DNA from: Actinoallomurus liliacearum
GTDB lineage: Bacteria > Actinomycetota > Actinomycetes > Streptosporangiales > Streptosporangiaceae
Assembly (NCBI RefSeq): GCF_039542035.1
Contig: NZ_BAABHJ010000027.1
Span: 186,001 to 250,000 of the forward strand
Direction: 5' to 3'
DNA length: 64,000 bases
Shown: positions 26,223 to 34,414 of the stretch, in pieces
How the letters are laid out: every line of letters begins with the position of its first letter
Numbering within the stretch: position 1 is the stretch's first letter
Made by a program: the position numbers and the translations under genes
The notes under the pieces: model-generated
Seen by the model: only the letters and a program-made list of their open reading frames with translations
Told to the model about the DNA's origin: nothing
The model's database searches: none

Positions 26223-26690
26223 CCGGTCGGTGATGGCGGACAGCCGGCGGACGAGGGACACGGCGTGTTCCCGTTCGCCGGCGGGCAGGTCCGCCCAGAG
26301 CTCGGCGAAGCGGCCGACGATCTCCTGCCTCTTCTCCTCGAGCACCGCCCGGCCCGCGGCGGTCAGCGCGACGCACGTGCTCCGGCCGTCGCTGGCGTGC
26401 GGGGTGCGCTCGACCATTCTTCTGCGCTCCAGCGCGGCCAGGGCGCGGGTCACCGTGGGCTGGGCCAGCCCCGCGTGCTCCGCCACCGCCGACACCCCGC
26501 GGTCCCCCGCGGCGTCGATCGCTCCCAGGACCACGAGCTGCGGCACCGAGATGGCGTCCCCCTGGACCGTGTTGGCCGCGCCGCCCGTACGCCGGGCCGC
26601 GCGGAGGAGGTCCAGCACCGCGTCGACGAAGGCCTGAAAAAGGTCGGCCGATTCGTCACTTCCGGTCGTTATAGGACCCCGGTCCGTCAT
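26214..26690 (-). CDS. MarR-family transcriptional regulator
   Basis: 158 residues. The winged helix is VSAVAEHAGLAQPTVTRALAALERRRMVERTPHASDGRSTCVALTAAGRAVLEEKR, flanked by the usual dimerisation helices. Its start is 42 bp from the start of the divergent UspA-like gene. An imperfect inverted repeat ATAG-N4-CTAT (26695-26706) between them is a possible operator that would also cover the -10 of the stress-protein gene. Confidence 0.88.
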   Translation of the reverse strand: MTDRGPITTGSDESADLFQAFVDAVLDLLRAARRTGGAANTVQGDAISVPQLVVLGAIDAAGDRGVSAVAEHAGLAQPTVTRALAALERRRMVERTPHASDGRSTCVALTAAGRAVLEEKRQEIVGRFAELWADLPAGEREHAVSLVRRLSAITDRLV

Positions 26691-26732
26691 GTATATAGCG
26701 TACTATGGAGTCAGATTGAGGAGACGGCCACC

Positions 26733-27227
26733 ATGGACGAGTCATTCATTCCGGGTCCCGACGGCACCGAGCGGGACGCATGGCACAGACCTCTGTTCGT
26801 CGTGGGCGTGGACGGATCCGACTCCGGCCGGGCAGCGCTGTGCCAGGCCGCCGAGGAGGGGACCAGGGCCGGCGCTCGGATCCTCTGCGTGCACGTCCGC
26901 TGCCAGCCGAGCGTGGGCGAGATGGCCGCGCTCGTCGCCCCCGGCGCCGCGCTGGCCAGCCGGGACTGCCGGGATCTCCTGGAGATGCAGGCGTGGCTGG
27001 ACTGCGTGCAGATCCTGGACCCGCTCGACTGCCCCTGGGAGTTCCAGGTCGTCATGGGCCGTCCCGACAAGAGCCTGCGCGGGGTCATGATGGCGCGGCA
27101 CGGCGACGCGCTGTTCGTCGGCCAGTCGCCCCGCACCGGCTGGTGGGCCCGGCTGTTTCACCGCTGTCCCGCGCGCCGGCTCGCCCGTGCCCAGGAGTAC
27201 TCCGTCCACCTCGCGATCACGCCGTGA
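26733..27227 (+). CDS. universal stress protein (UspA-like)
   Basis: 164 residues. It begins with the Usp strand and loop FVVGVDGSDSGRAALCQAAEEGTRAGARILCVHV and has the later VVMGRPDKSLRGVMMARHGDALFVGQSPRTGWW. The classical ATP-binding pattern G-x2-G-x9-G-S/T is only partly kept (GQSPRTGWWARLF), so nucleotide binding is uncertain. The ATG at 26733 follows GAGGAG. A -10-like TACTAT (26701-26706) lies within the putative MarR operator. Confidence 0.75.
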   Translation: MDESFIPGPDGTERDAWHRPLFVVGVDGSDSGRAALCQAAEEGTRAGARILCVHVRCQPSVGEMAALVAPGAALASRDCRDLLEMQAWLDCVQILDPLDCPWEFQVVMGRPDKSLRGVMMARHGDALFVGQSPRTGWWARLFHRCPARRLARAQEYSVHLAITP

Positions 27228-27378
27228 CGGACCGTCCCCACCGCCGTCCGGAAGCGCCGTTTTAGTCCTTCCGTGCCAAATCGCCGCTCCGTTTTCGTGC
27301 CGAACGCGCGCAGCGAACGGACGGTGATTCCGCAAGGGTGATGACTCCTCGTCGAGCATGGAGAGCGGGAGTCGTCGC

Positions 27379-28377
27379 ATGGTCGCCAGCGCCGTCACGC
27401 GTAGCCTCGCCGGAGTCCTCCTGGCGGTCGCCGCCTCGGTGGGCGTCCTGTCCGGTACGGCGGACGGCGCCGTGAAGCGGGTGGCGGCCGACGACGGCGC
27501 GAAGATCACCGCCGAGCACTGGATCGACGCCCGCACCGTCGACCTGACCGTCCGCTCCCCGGCGCTGGGCGCCTCGGTGCCGGTCCGCGTGCTGGTGCCG
27601 CGCACGTGGAAACGGGCCACCAAGGCGTCCTGGCCGGTCGTGTACGCGTACCACGGCGGGCGGGACACCTACGTCTCGTGGACGCGCAGCACCGACATCG
27701 CGAAGGTCGCCGCGGCGTACGACGTCATGGTGGTGATGCCCGACACCGGCTGGGCGGGCTGGTTCACCGACTGGTGGAACGGCGGCAAGCGCGGCACCCC
27801 CAAGTGGGAGACCTTCCACACGAAGGAACTCCTCCAGCTGATGGAACGCAACTACCACGCGGGCACGCACCGCGCCACGATGGGCGTGTCCTCCAGCGGG
27901 TACGGCGCGGTGAAGTACGCCGCGCGGCACCCCGGCATGTTCGCGTACGCGGTCTCGCTCAGCGGCATCCTCCATCTGACCCAGACCGGCGTGCCCGCCC
28001 TGGTGATGTTCGAGGCGAGTGAGAAGTACGACCCGTTCCGGATCTGGGGGATCCCGGGCATCGACGACAAGAACTGGAAGGCCAACGACCCGTACGAACT
28101 GGCGGCGAAGCTGAAGGGGACCGGGCTGTACCTCGCCAGCGGCCGCACCGGCCTGCCCGGCGCGCACGACCCGGCGGGCGGCGAGCCGGTCGAACTGCAG
28201 GAGGTCGTGTGCGGGGCGACGACGGTCGCGATGGTCGACCGGCTCCGCAAGCTGCACATCCCGGTCACCGCGCACATCTACCAGAAGGGCTACCACGACT
28301 GGTCGACCTGGCAGCCGGAGATGCACACCGCGTGGCCGCTGATGATGAAGGCGATCAAGGCGAAGAAGCTCTCCTGA
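27379..28377 (+). CDS. secreted alpha/beta-hydrolase esterase (antigen 85-like fold)
   Basis: 332 residues. Signal peptide MVASAVTRSLAGVLLAVAASVG... to about residue 30. The esterase-D/antigen-85-like fold shows VVYAYHGGRDTYVSWTRSTD, the nucleophile Ser in MGVSSSGYGAVKYAARHP and the catalytic His in GYHDWSTWQPEM. It probably hydrolyses or transfers acyl esters outside the cell. The ATG at 27379 has GGGAG upstream; an ATG seven codons earlier has none and would spoil the signal peptide less well supported. Confidence 0.8.
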   Translation: MVASAVTRSLAGVLLAVAASVGVLSGTADGAVKRVAADDGAKITAEHWIDARTVDLTVRSPALGASVPVRVLVPRTWKRATKASWPVVYAYHGGRDTYVSWTRSTDIAKVAAAYDVMVVMPDTGWAGWFTDWWNGGKRGTPKWETFHTKELLQLMERNYHAGTHRATMGVSSSGYGAVKYAARHPGMFAYAVSLSGILHLTQTGVPALVMFEASEKYDPFRIWGIPGIDDKNWKANDPYELAAKLKGTGLYLASGRTGLPGAHDPAGGEPVELQEVVCGATTVAMVDRLRKLHIPVTAHIYQKGYHDWSTWQPEMHTAWPLMMKAIKAKKLS

Positions 28378-28428
28378 GCCGAGACCGGGAACGCCCCTGG
28401 GCGGTCGATCCCTTGACCTCCGCGTCCT

Positions 28429-28453
28429 GTTAACCGGCGCGACTCGCGGGTAG
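28429..28453 (+). promoter_or_regulatory. SigB-like promoter candidate for the SDR gene
   Basis: GTTA, 15 bases, GGGTAG, about 75 bases before the SDR start. It resembles the gvpA promoter candidate but is weakly supported. Confidence 0.25.
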
Positions 28454-28531
28454 GGGCGGAGCGTTGCGACGCCGGGCCGGATGAACCGGTCCGGCGTGTA
28501 CCTGGAACGCTCATGAGGGGTGAGTGAGGGG

Positions 28532-29551
28532 ATGACGGACCGCAGCAGGCCCCGCGTCGTCGTGGTGACCGGCGCCAGTGGGGGCATCGGACGGGCGACG
28601 GCACGGTTGTTCGGCGCGCGCGGCGACAAGGTGGCCCTGCTGGCCCGCGGCGAGACCGGACTGCGGGCCGCGGCGGAGGAGATCCGTGACGCCGGCGGGC
28701 AGGCCCTGCCGATCCCCACCGACGTGGCCGACTGGGAGCAGGTACGCGACGCCGCGGACCGTACCGAGGAGGAGCTCGGCCCGATCGACGTGTGGGTGAA
28801 CGTCGCGTTCAGCTCGGTGTTCGCCGAGTTCAAGGACATCGACCCGGCGGAGTTCAAGCGCACCACCGAGGTGACCTACCTGGGGTACGTGTACGGGACC
28901 AAGGCGGCGCTCGAGCGGATGCTGCCGCGCGACCGCGGCGCCATCGTGCAGACCGGGTCGGCGCTGGCCAAGCGCGGGATCCCCCTGCAGTCGGCGTACT
29001 GCGGCGCCAAGCATGCGATCCAGGGTTTCCACGAGTCGCTGCGGACCGAACTGCTGCACCGGAAGAGCAACGTCCACGCGACGATCGTGCACATGCCCGC
29101 GGTCAACACCCCGCAGTTCGACTGGGTGGAGAACAAGCTGCCCAAGCACGCGCAGCCGGTGCCGCCGATCTACCAGCCTGAGGTCGCCGCACGCGCGCTG
29201 GTGTACGCCGCGGACCATCCGAAGCGCCGGGAGTACTGGGTGGGCGGCAGCACGGTGGCGACCCTGCTGGCCAACCGCGTCGCCCCGAGTCTGCTCGACC
29301 GCTATCTCGCGCGGACCGGGTACGCGTCGCAGCAGACCGACCGGCCGCGCGACCCGCACCAGCCGGCGAACCTGTGGAAGCCGGCCGACGGCCCCGACGG
29401 CCACGACTTCGGCGCGCACGGCGGTTTCGACGACAAGGCGCACGCGCGCAGCGTCCAGACCTGGGCGGCGGAGCACCGTGGCCTGCTGGCGGCCGGCGCG
29501 GGAGCCGCGCTGGGCCTGACCGGGATCGGGCTCCTGCGGAACGGCCGATGA
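28532..29551 (+). CDS. short-chain dehydrogenase/reductase with C-terminal membrane tail
   Basis: 339 residues. NAD(P)-binding TGASGGIGRATARLFGARG, then the active-site Ser and Y-x3-K in QTGSALAKRGIPLQSAYCGAKHAIQGF. Residues about 270-315 are Asp/His/Pro-rich, and the end (LLAAGAGAALGLTGIGLL) is one hydrophobic span. Substrate unknown. Start uncertain: a GTG at 28520 is possible; the ATG at 28532 is preferred for the GGGG 11 bases upstream. Its stop overlaps the next ATG by 4 bp. Confidence 0.85.
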   Translation: MTDRSRPRVVVVTGASGGIGRATARLFGARGDKVALLARGETGLRAAAEEIRDAGGQALPIPTDVADWEQVRDAADRTEEELGPIDVWVNVAFSSVFAEFKDIDPAEFKRTTEVTYLGYVYGTKAALERMLPRDRGAIVQTGSALAKRGIPLQSAYCGAKHAIQGFHESLRTELLHRKSNVHATIVHMPAVNTPQFDWVENKLPKHAQPVPPIYQPEVAARALVYAADHPKRREYWVGGSTVATLLANRVAPSLLDRYLARTGYASQQTDRPRDPHQPANLWKPADGPDGHDFGAHGGFDDKAHARSVQTWAAEHRGLLAAGAGAALGLTGIGLLRNGR

Positions 29552-29883
29552 GGGCGCAGCCGATCGCGCGGCTGACCTGGGGCACCCTCCTGATCACGGC
29601 GCCGGGCACGGTCCTGGAGACGATCACCGGCCGGCCCGCCACCACCTCGCAGCGCTGGGTCCTGCGCGTGCTCGGGAGCAGGCACGCCCTGCAGGCCGGG
29701 ATCGACCTGGCCAGGCCGACCCCGGCCGTGCTCCGGTGCGGCGCCGCCGTCGACCTGCTGCACGCGGCCACGTGCGCGGGCGCGGTGGCGTTCCTGCCGC
29801 TGTGGCGGCGCCCCGCCGCCGTGGACGGCGTCGGCGCGCTGGCACTCGCGGCCGGCGCGCTGGCCCACGCCCGGGCGCACTGA
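29548..29883 (+). CDS. small hydrophobic membrane protein coupled to the SDR gene
   Basis: 111 residues, unrecognised. Hydrophobic stretches lie at about 12-22, 66-85 and 93-107. ATGA overlap with the SDR gene places it in the same operon. It may anchor or assist the membrane-tailed SDR; there is no direct evidence. Confidence 0.65.
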   Translation: MRAQPIARLTWGTLLITAPGTVLETITGRPATTSQRWVLRVLGSRHALQAGIDLARPTPAVLRCGAAVDLLHAATCAGAVAFLPLWRRPAAVDGVGALALAAGALAHARAH

Positions 29884-29901
29884 CCGCTCAGTCGCCTGCT
29901 C

Positions 29902-29941
29902 GCGGCCGGCGCCCCGACCCACACCCCGGCGCGCCGGCCGC
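29902..29941. terminator. bidirectional terminator, 11-bp stem
   Basis: Arms 29902-29912 and 29931-29941 pair exactly around an 18-base loop, between the small membrane-protein gene and hpnH. Confidence 0.65.
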
Positions 29942-30946
29942 TCAGCCGCTGCGTACGGCGCGCAGGGTCTCCTTCAGCGAGGACAGGGTGGCGAAGACGG
30001 CCGTGGGCTCGTAGCCGCAGTGCGCCATGCAGTTCGCGCAGCGGGGGTCGTTCCCGCGGCCGTAGGAGTCCCAGTCGGTCTCCTCGACCAGTTCCCGGTA
30101 GGTGCGGGCGTACCCGTCGGCCATCAGGTAGCACGGCCGCTGCCAGCCGAACAGCGAGTAGGACGGGATCGCCCAGGCCGTGCACGGGAAGTCGATCCGA
30201 CCTTCGAGGAAGTCGAGGAACATCGGTGAGTGGTTGAATCGCCAGCGCCGCCGGTTGCCGTCCCCGAACGCCTCCCGGAACAGCCGCGTCGTCTCCTCGA
30301 CGCCCAGGAAGTGCTCCTGGTCGGGGGCCTTCTCGTAGGCGTACGCCGGGGAGATCATCATCTGGTCGACGGCCAGGTCGTCGTTCAGGTAGTTCAGCAC
30401 GTCGACGACCGTCCGCGGGCTGTCGGTGCTGAAGAAGGTCGTGTTCGTGGTGACCCGGAACCCGCGGCGCCGGCACTCCTTGACGGCCGCGACGGCCTGG
30501 TCGAACACGCCCTTCCTGCACACCGAGGCGTCGTGGCGCTCGCGCAGGCCGTCGATGTGCACGGTCCACGCGAAGTACGGCGACGGCTCGAACTGGTCGA
30601 TCTTCCTGGGGATGAGCAGCGCGTTCGTGCAGAGGAAGACGTACTTCTTGCGGGCGACGAGTTCGCGGACCATCCGCCCGATCTGCGGGTGCAGGAGCGG
30701 TTCACCGCCCGCGATCGACACCATGGGCGCGCCGCACTCCTCGACGGCGGCCACCGCCTGTTCGACGGGCATGCGCCGGCGCAGCACGTCGGCGGGGTGC
30801 TGGATCTTCCCGCAGCCCGCGCAGGCCAGGTTGCACGCGAACAGCGGTTCCAGCTCCACCAGCAGCGGGAACCGCCGGACGCGCCGGAGCCTGCGGCCCA
30901 GGATGTAGGCGCCGATACGAATGCTTTGGCGAAGCGGCATAGTCAT
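29942..30946 (-). CDS. hpnH: adenosyl-hopene transferase HpnH (radical SAM)
   Basis: 334 residues. The radical-SAM cluster motif CNLACAGC gives Cys 38, 42 and 45. The HpnH pattern continues with VSIAGGEPLLHPQI, YVFLCTNALLIPRKID, TTFFSTDSPRTVVDVLNYLNDDL and a Cys-rich C-terminal part (RCANCMAHCGYEPTAV). It adds the 5'-deoxyadenosyl group to hopene, giving adenosylhopane. It is the last gene of the operon; its ATG overlaps the hpnG stop by 4 bp. Confidence 0.95.
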   Translation of the reverse strand: MTMPLRQSIRIGAYILGRRLRRVRRFPLLVELEPLFACNLACAGCGKIQHPADVLRRRMPVEQAVAAVEECGAPMVSIAGGEPLLHPQIGRMVRELVARKKYVFLCTNALLIPRKIDQFEPSPYFAWTVHIDGLRERHDASVCRKGVFDQAVAAVKECRRRGFRVTTNTTFFSTDSPRTVVDVLNYLNDDLAVDQMMISPAYAYEKAPDQEHFLGVEETTRLFREAFGDGNRRRWRFNHSPMFLDFLEGRIDFPCTAWAIPSYSLFGWQRPCYLMADGYARTYRELVEETDWDSYGRGNDPRCANCMAHCGYEPTAVFATLSSLKETLRAVRSG

Positions 30947-31530
30947 CGTTCAACCTCCGGAGGGTGGGCCCAGGCGACGAGGACCGGGGCGACGCGGCGC
31001 AGCCGGCTGCGGGCGATCAGGACGCGGCGTACGGTGCCGGGCCGCAGCAGCGGCACGGCGGGGGTGTCGACGATGACGCGCACCGCCACGAACGGCGTGC
31101 CGGTCGCGACCACGGCGAGCGGTCCGGTCTCCATGTCGACGGCGCGCACGCCGGCCGCCGCGAGCCGCAGCCGCTCCCCGCCCGTGACCAGGCGCGGGGA
31201 GGTGAACAGCGGCCCGGTCCGCGTGGCGAGCCCCGCGAGCGCCAGCCGCTCGGCGATCGGCCGGGCCGCCACGCACGGAAAGACCCGCTCGCCGAAGCGC
31301 ACCTCGGTCGCCACCAGCACGTCGCCGGGGCGCAGCCCGGTGTCCAGCGCGCCGCCGAACCCGGTGACGGCCAGCGCGGCGTGCTCGGGCAGGCGGGCGG
31401 CGGCGCGGGCGGCGCGCCGTGGCCCGAGGCCGGTCCGGACGACGCGGACGTCCCGGGCGGACGCCGGCAGCCCGCGGCGTACCGCCCGCCGCTCGATGCG
31501 GAGCGCGGTGCAGATCACCAGCCCGGTCAC
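30943..31530 (-). CDS. hpnG: HpnG, hopanoid-associated nucleosidase/phosphorylase
   Basis: 195 residues from GTG. Phosphorylase-superfamily features: LVICTALRIERRAVRRGL, VTGFGGALDTGLRPGDVLVATEV, and VRAVDMETGPLAVVATGTPFVAVRVIVDT, where MET is the nucleoside-binding triad and the following Asp is expected to be catalytic. It removes adenine from adenosylhopane to yield phosphoribosyl- or ribosylhopane. GTGA overlap with shc and ATGA overlap with hpnH. Short but complete. Confidence 0.9.
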   Translation of the reverse strand: MTGLVICTALRIERRAVRRGLPASARDVRVVRTGLGPRRAARAAARLPEHAALAVTGFGGALDTGLRPGDVLVATEVRFGERVFPCVAARPIAERLALAGLATRTGPLFTSPRLVTGGERLRLAAAGVRAVDMETGPLAVVATGTPFVAVRVIVDTPAVPLLRPGTVRRVLIARSRLRRVAPVLVAWAHPPEVER

Positions 31531-33401
31531 GGGCCCTCCGCGGAGCGCAGGTAGCGGCCGAGGGCGCTGATCGGGAAGACGAGGCGGTACAGGTGGTAGT
31601 TGATGTAGAAGTCGCCGGGGAAGCCGGTCCCGGTGAAGTAGGGCTCGTCCCAGGTGCCGTCCGCGCGCTGGGCGCCGACGAGCCACTCCACGCCCCGGTC
31701 GACCGCCGCGGAGCGCTCCCCCGCCGCCAGGAGCCCTAGGAGCGCCCAGGCGGTCTGGGAGGGGGTGGAGTGGCCGCGCCCGACCCAGGCCGGGTCGCGG
31801 TACGACCGCAGGTCCTCGCCCCAACCGCCGTCGTCGTTCTGGTGGCGCTCGAGCCAGGTGACGGCCCGCCGGACGCACGGCCGCTCCGGGCGCACGCCGG
31901 CCGCGACCAGGGCGGGCAGCACGGCCCCGGTGCCGTACACGTGGTTGGCGCCCCAGCGCCCGAACCACGAGCCGTCCGGCTCCTGTTCCTCGAGCAGCCA
32001 GCCGACCGCCCGGCGCAGGACGTCCTCGTGGGCGGTCGGGCGCTCGTGCGCCAGCGCCTCGACGACGTGCGCGGTGACGTCGGCGGACGGCGGGTCGATG
32101 ACCGCGCCGAAGTCGCAGAACGGCAGCCGGGTGCACAGGACGCGCGTGTTGTCGGCGTCGAATGCCGCGAACCCGCCGTCGCGGGACGCCATGCCGGCCA
32201 TCCAGCGCAGCCCCCGGTCGATCGCCGGCCCGACGTCCGGGTGCTCGACCCGGCGCAGGGCGAGGATCACCTCGGCGGTGTCGTCGGTGTCCGGATAGCC
32301 GTCGTTGTCGAACTCGAACGCCCACCCGCCCGGCGGCAGCGACGGCCGCCGTACGGCCCAGTCGCCGGGGCCCTTGACCTCCTCGTCGAGCAGCCATCCG
32401 GCGGCTCGTACGAGCGCGGGGTGGTCGCCGGGCAGGTCCGCGTCGCGCAGCGCGTTGACGGCGAGCGCGGTGTCCCACACCGGCGACTGGCAGGCCTCCA
32501 GGCGGCGGCCCCGCTCGTCGCGGACCGTGAACCGGTCGAGCCCGGCCAGACCCCGGCGCATCACGGGATGGTCCAGGCCGTAGCCCGACAGATGGAGGGC
32601 GATGAGCGAGTACACCCAGGGCGGCTGGATGCCACCCCAGGAGCCGTCCGGCTCCTGCCGGGCGACGATCCACTCGGCGGCGCGTCGCAGGGCCGCGCGG
32701 CGCAGGCCGGGCACGGGCCGCCGCTGGTAGCGGTGCAGCACGCGGTCGAGGGCGCCGAAGAACCCGTCCCAGCCGAGGCGGGACCCGCGGCGCGGCCGGC
32801 GGCCGGTGCGCAGCTCGTCCAGGTCGAAGGGCAGCGGCCGGACCGGGCGCCGCGCGCTCACGACGGTCAGCGGCACGACCGTCTGCCGGGCCCAGCACGC
32901 CCAGTCGTAGACGTTCAGCGGGAACCACGGCGGCAGGAAGATCAGCTCCGGCGGCATGACCGGCAGGTCGGCCCACGGCCACTGCCCGAACAGCGCCAGC
33001 CAGATGCGGGTGAAGACGCGGCTCTCCTCGATGCCGCCGTGCCGGCGCGCGAAGGCGGCGGCGGCCCGCATGTGCGTGGCGTCGGCGGAATCCCCGGCCA
33101 GACGCAGCGCCGTGTACGCCTCGATCGTGGTGGACAGGTCGCCGGGGCCCGCGTGGAAGTTCGCCCACGAGCCGTCCGCGCGCTGCTCGGAGCGGATCCA
33201 GCGGGCGGCCTCGGCGGTGTCCTCGGGGTCGCGGACGCCGAGGAACTCCCGCAGCAGCAGGTCCTCGGCGTCCATCGTGACGTTGGTCTGCAGCTCGGCC
33301 TTCCACCATCCGTCCTCGGCCTGCAGGCCGAGGAGGTGGTCGCAGGCCGCCTTGAGAGCGACGTCGGCGCCGGCGACGGCCGTACGGGTGTCTGTGCTCA
33401 C
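31527..33401 (-). CDS. shc: squalene-hopene cyclase
   Basis: 624 residues from GTG. The catalytic motif DTDDTAE places its acidic residues at 371-374, close to the position in the well-studied Alicyclobacillus enzyme. QW repeats include QEPDGSWGG, EQEPDGSWFGRW, QNDDGGWGED and QRADGTWDEP. The membrane enzyme folds squalene into hopene and hopanol. GTG at 33401 shares one base with the stop of the prenyl synthase gene (TAGTG). Confidence 0.96.
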   Translation of the reverse strand: MSTDTRTAVAGADVALKAACDHLLGLQAEDGWWKAELQTNVTMDAEDLLLREFLGVRDPEDTAEAARWIRSEQRADGSWANFHAGPGDLSTTIEAYTALRLAGDSADATHMRAAAAFARRHGGIEESRVFTRIWLALFGQWPWADLPVMPPELIFLPPWFPLNVYDWACWARQTVVPLTVVSARRPVRPLPFDLDELRTGRRPRRGSRLGWDGFFGALDRVLHRYQRRPVPGLRRAALRRAAEWIVARQEPDGSWGGIQPPWVYSLIALHLSGYGLDHPVMRRGLAGLDRFTVRDERGRRLEACQSPVWDTALAVNALRDADLPGDHPALVRAAGWLLDEEVKGPGDWAVRRPSLPPGGWAFEFDNDGYPDTDDTAEVILALRRVEHPDVGPAIDRGLRWMAGMASRDGGFAAFDADNTRVLCTRLPFCDFGAVIDPPSADVTAHVVEALAHERPTAHEDVLRRAVGWLLEEQEPDGSWFGRWGANHVYGTGAVLPALVAAGVRPERPCVRRAVTWLERHQNDDGGWGEDLRSYRDPAWVGRGHSTPSQTAWALLGLLAAGERSAAVDRGVEWLVGAQRADGTWDEPYFTGTGFPGDFYINYHLYRLVFPISALGRYLRSAEGP

Positions 33402-34414
33402 TAGTGGTCCCGGGATGCGATGAAACGGATGATCTCCCCGAACTCCTCGCGGACGCCCGGGGGCAGGTCCAGGGCGGCGAGCTGCCGCTCGGCCGCGTCG
33501 AGCCGGTGCTCGGCCTCCGCCTCGGCCCACGCGCGGCCGCCCGCCTCCTCGACCAGCCGGGCGGCCTCGGCCAGCTCGACCTCCGACAGCGGGTCCGGCT
33601 GGGCGAGGAGTTTCGCGAGGCGCTCCCCGGCGGTCGTGCCGCTGGTGAGCGCGGCGACGACCGGCAGGCTCTTCTTGCGCGCCCGCAGGTCGGCCAGGAC
33701 GGGTTTGCCGGTGATCTCCGGCGCGCCCCAGATGCCGAGCAGGTCGTCGGCCAGTTGGAAGGCCAGGCCCGCCTGCGCGCCGAACGCCGCCAGCGCCGCG
33801 ACGAGGTGGGCGGGCCCCTCGGCGACCATCGCGCCGATCGAGCAGGAGCAGGCCAGCAGCGAGCCCGTCTTGTCCGCCGACATCCGCCGGCACTCCTCCA
33901 GGCTCACGTCGGGCCGCCCCTCGAACTCCAGGTCCGAGGCCTGTCCGGCGATGAGGCGCTGAGTGGCCGCGGCGAGCCCGCGCGCGGCCCACACCCCGCC
34001 CCGCGTGCCCTTTTCGAGGAGGAGCTCCCCGGCCAGGACGAGCAGCGCGTCGCCGGCGAGCATGGCGGCCGACCGGCCGAAGACGGTCCAGGCTGCGGGC
34101 CGGTGCCGGCGGGTGCGGTCGCCGTCCATGATGTCGTCGTGCAGCAGCGAGAACGCGTGCACGAGCTCCACCGCGGCGGCGGCCGGCAGGCACGCTCCGA
34201 CGTCCGCTCCCGCCGCGCGGGCCGACAGGATGGCCAGGGCGGGCCGCAGCGTCTTGCCGCCCGGCGTGGCCGGCCGGCCGTACGGGTCGCTCCAGCCCAG
34301 GTGGTACCCGGCGACCTGGGCGGTCAGCGGGTCGAGCCGTGCGACGGCGTCGCGCAGCACCGGTTCGACGAGCGAGCGGGCGCCGGCGACGGACGGCGGG
34401 GCGATCGCCGTCAT
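33401..34414 (-). CDS. polyprenyl diphosphate synthase of the hopanoid operon
   Basis: 337 residues. The first Asp-rich motif is LLHDDIMDGDRTRR, the second QLADDLLGIWG, with the conserved GGKTLRPALAILSA and AGQASDLEFEG in between. It condenses isopentenyl units, presumably to farnesyl diphosphate for squalene synthesis; the exact chain length cannot be read from sequence. The DDLLG form of the second motif is usual in actinomycete members. ATGA overlap with hpnE. Confidence 0.9.
   Translation of the reverse strand: MTAIAPPSVAGARSLVEPVLRDAVARLDPLTAQVAGYHLGWSDPYGRPATPGGKTLRPALAILSARAAGADVGACLPAAAAVELVHAFSLLHDDIMDGDRTRRHRPAAWTVFGRSAAMLAGDALLVLAGELLLEKGTRGGVWAARGLAAATQRLIAGQASDLEFEGRPDVSLEECRRMSADKTGSLLACSCSIGAMVAEGPAHLVAALAAFGAQAGLAFQLADDLLGIWGAPEITGKPVLADLRARKKSLPVVAALTSGTTAGERLAKLLAQPDPLSEVELAEAARLVEEAGGRAWAEAEAEHRLDAAERQLAALDLPPGVREEFGEIIRFIASRDH

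Noticed and set aside
30943..33309. Single long frame covering hpnG and part of shc
   Set aside because: The upstream part is out of frame with shc; the real HpnG begins at GTG 31530 as shown by the GTGA overlap.
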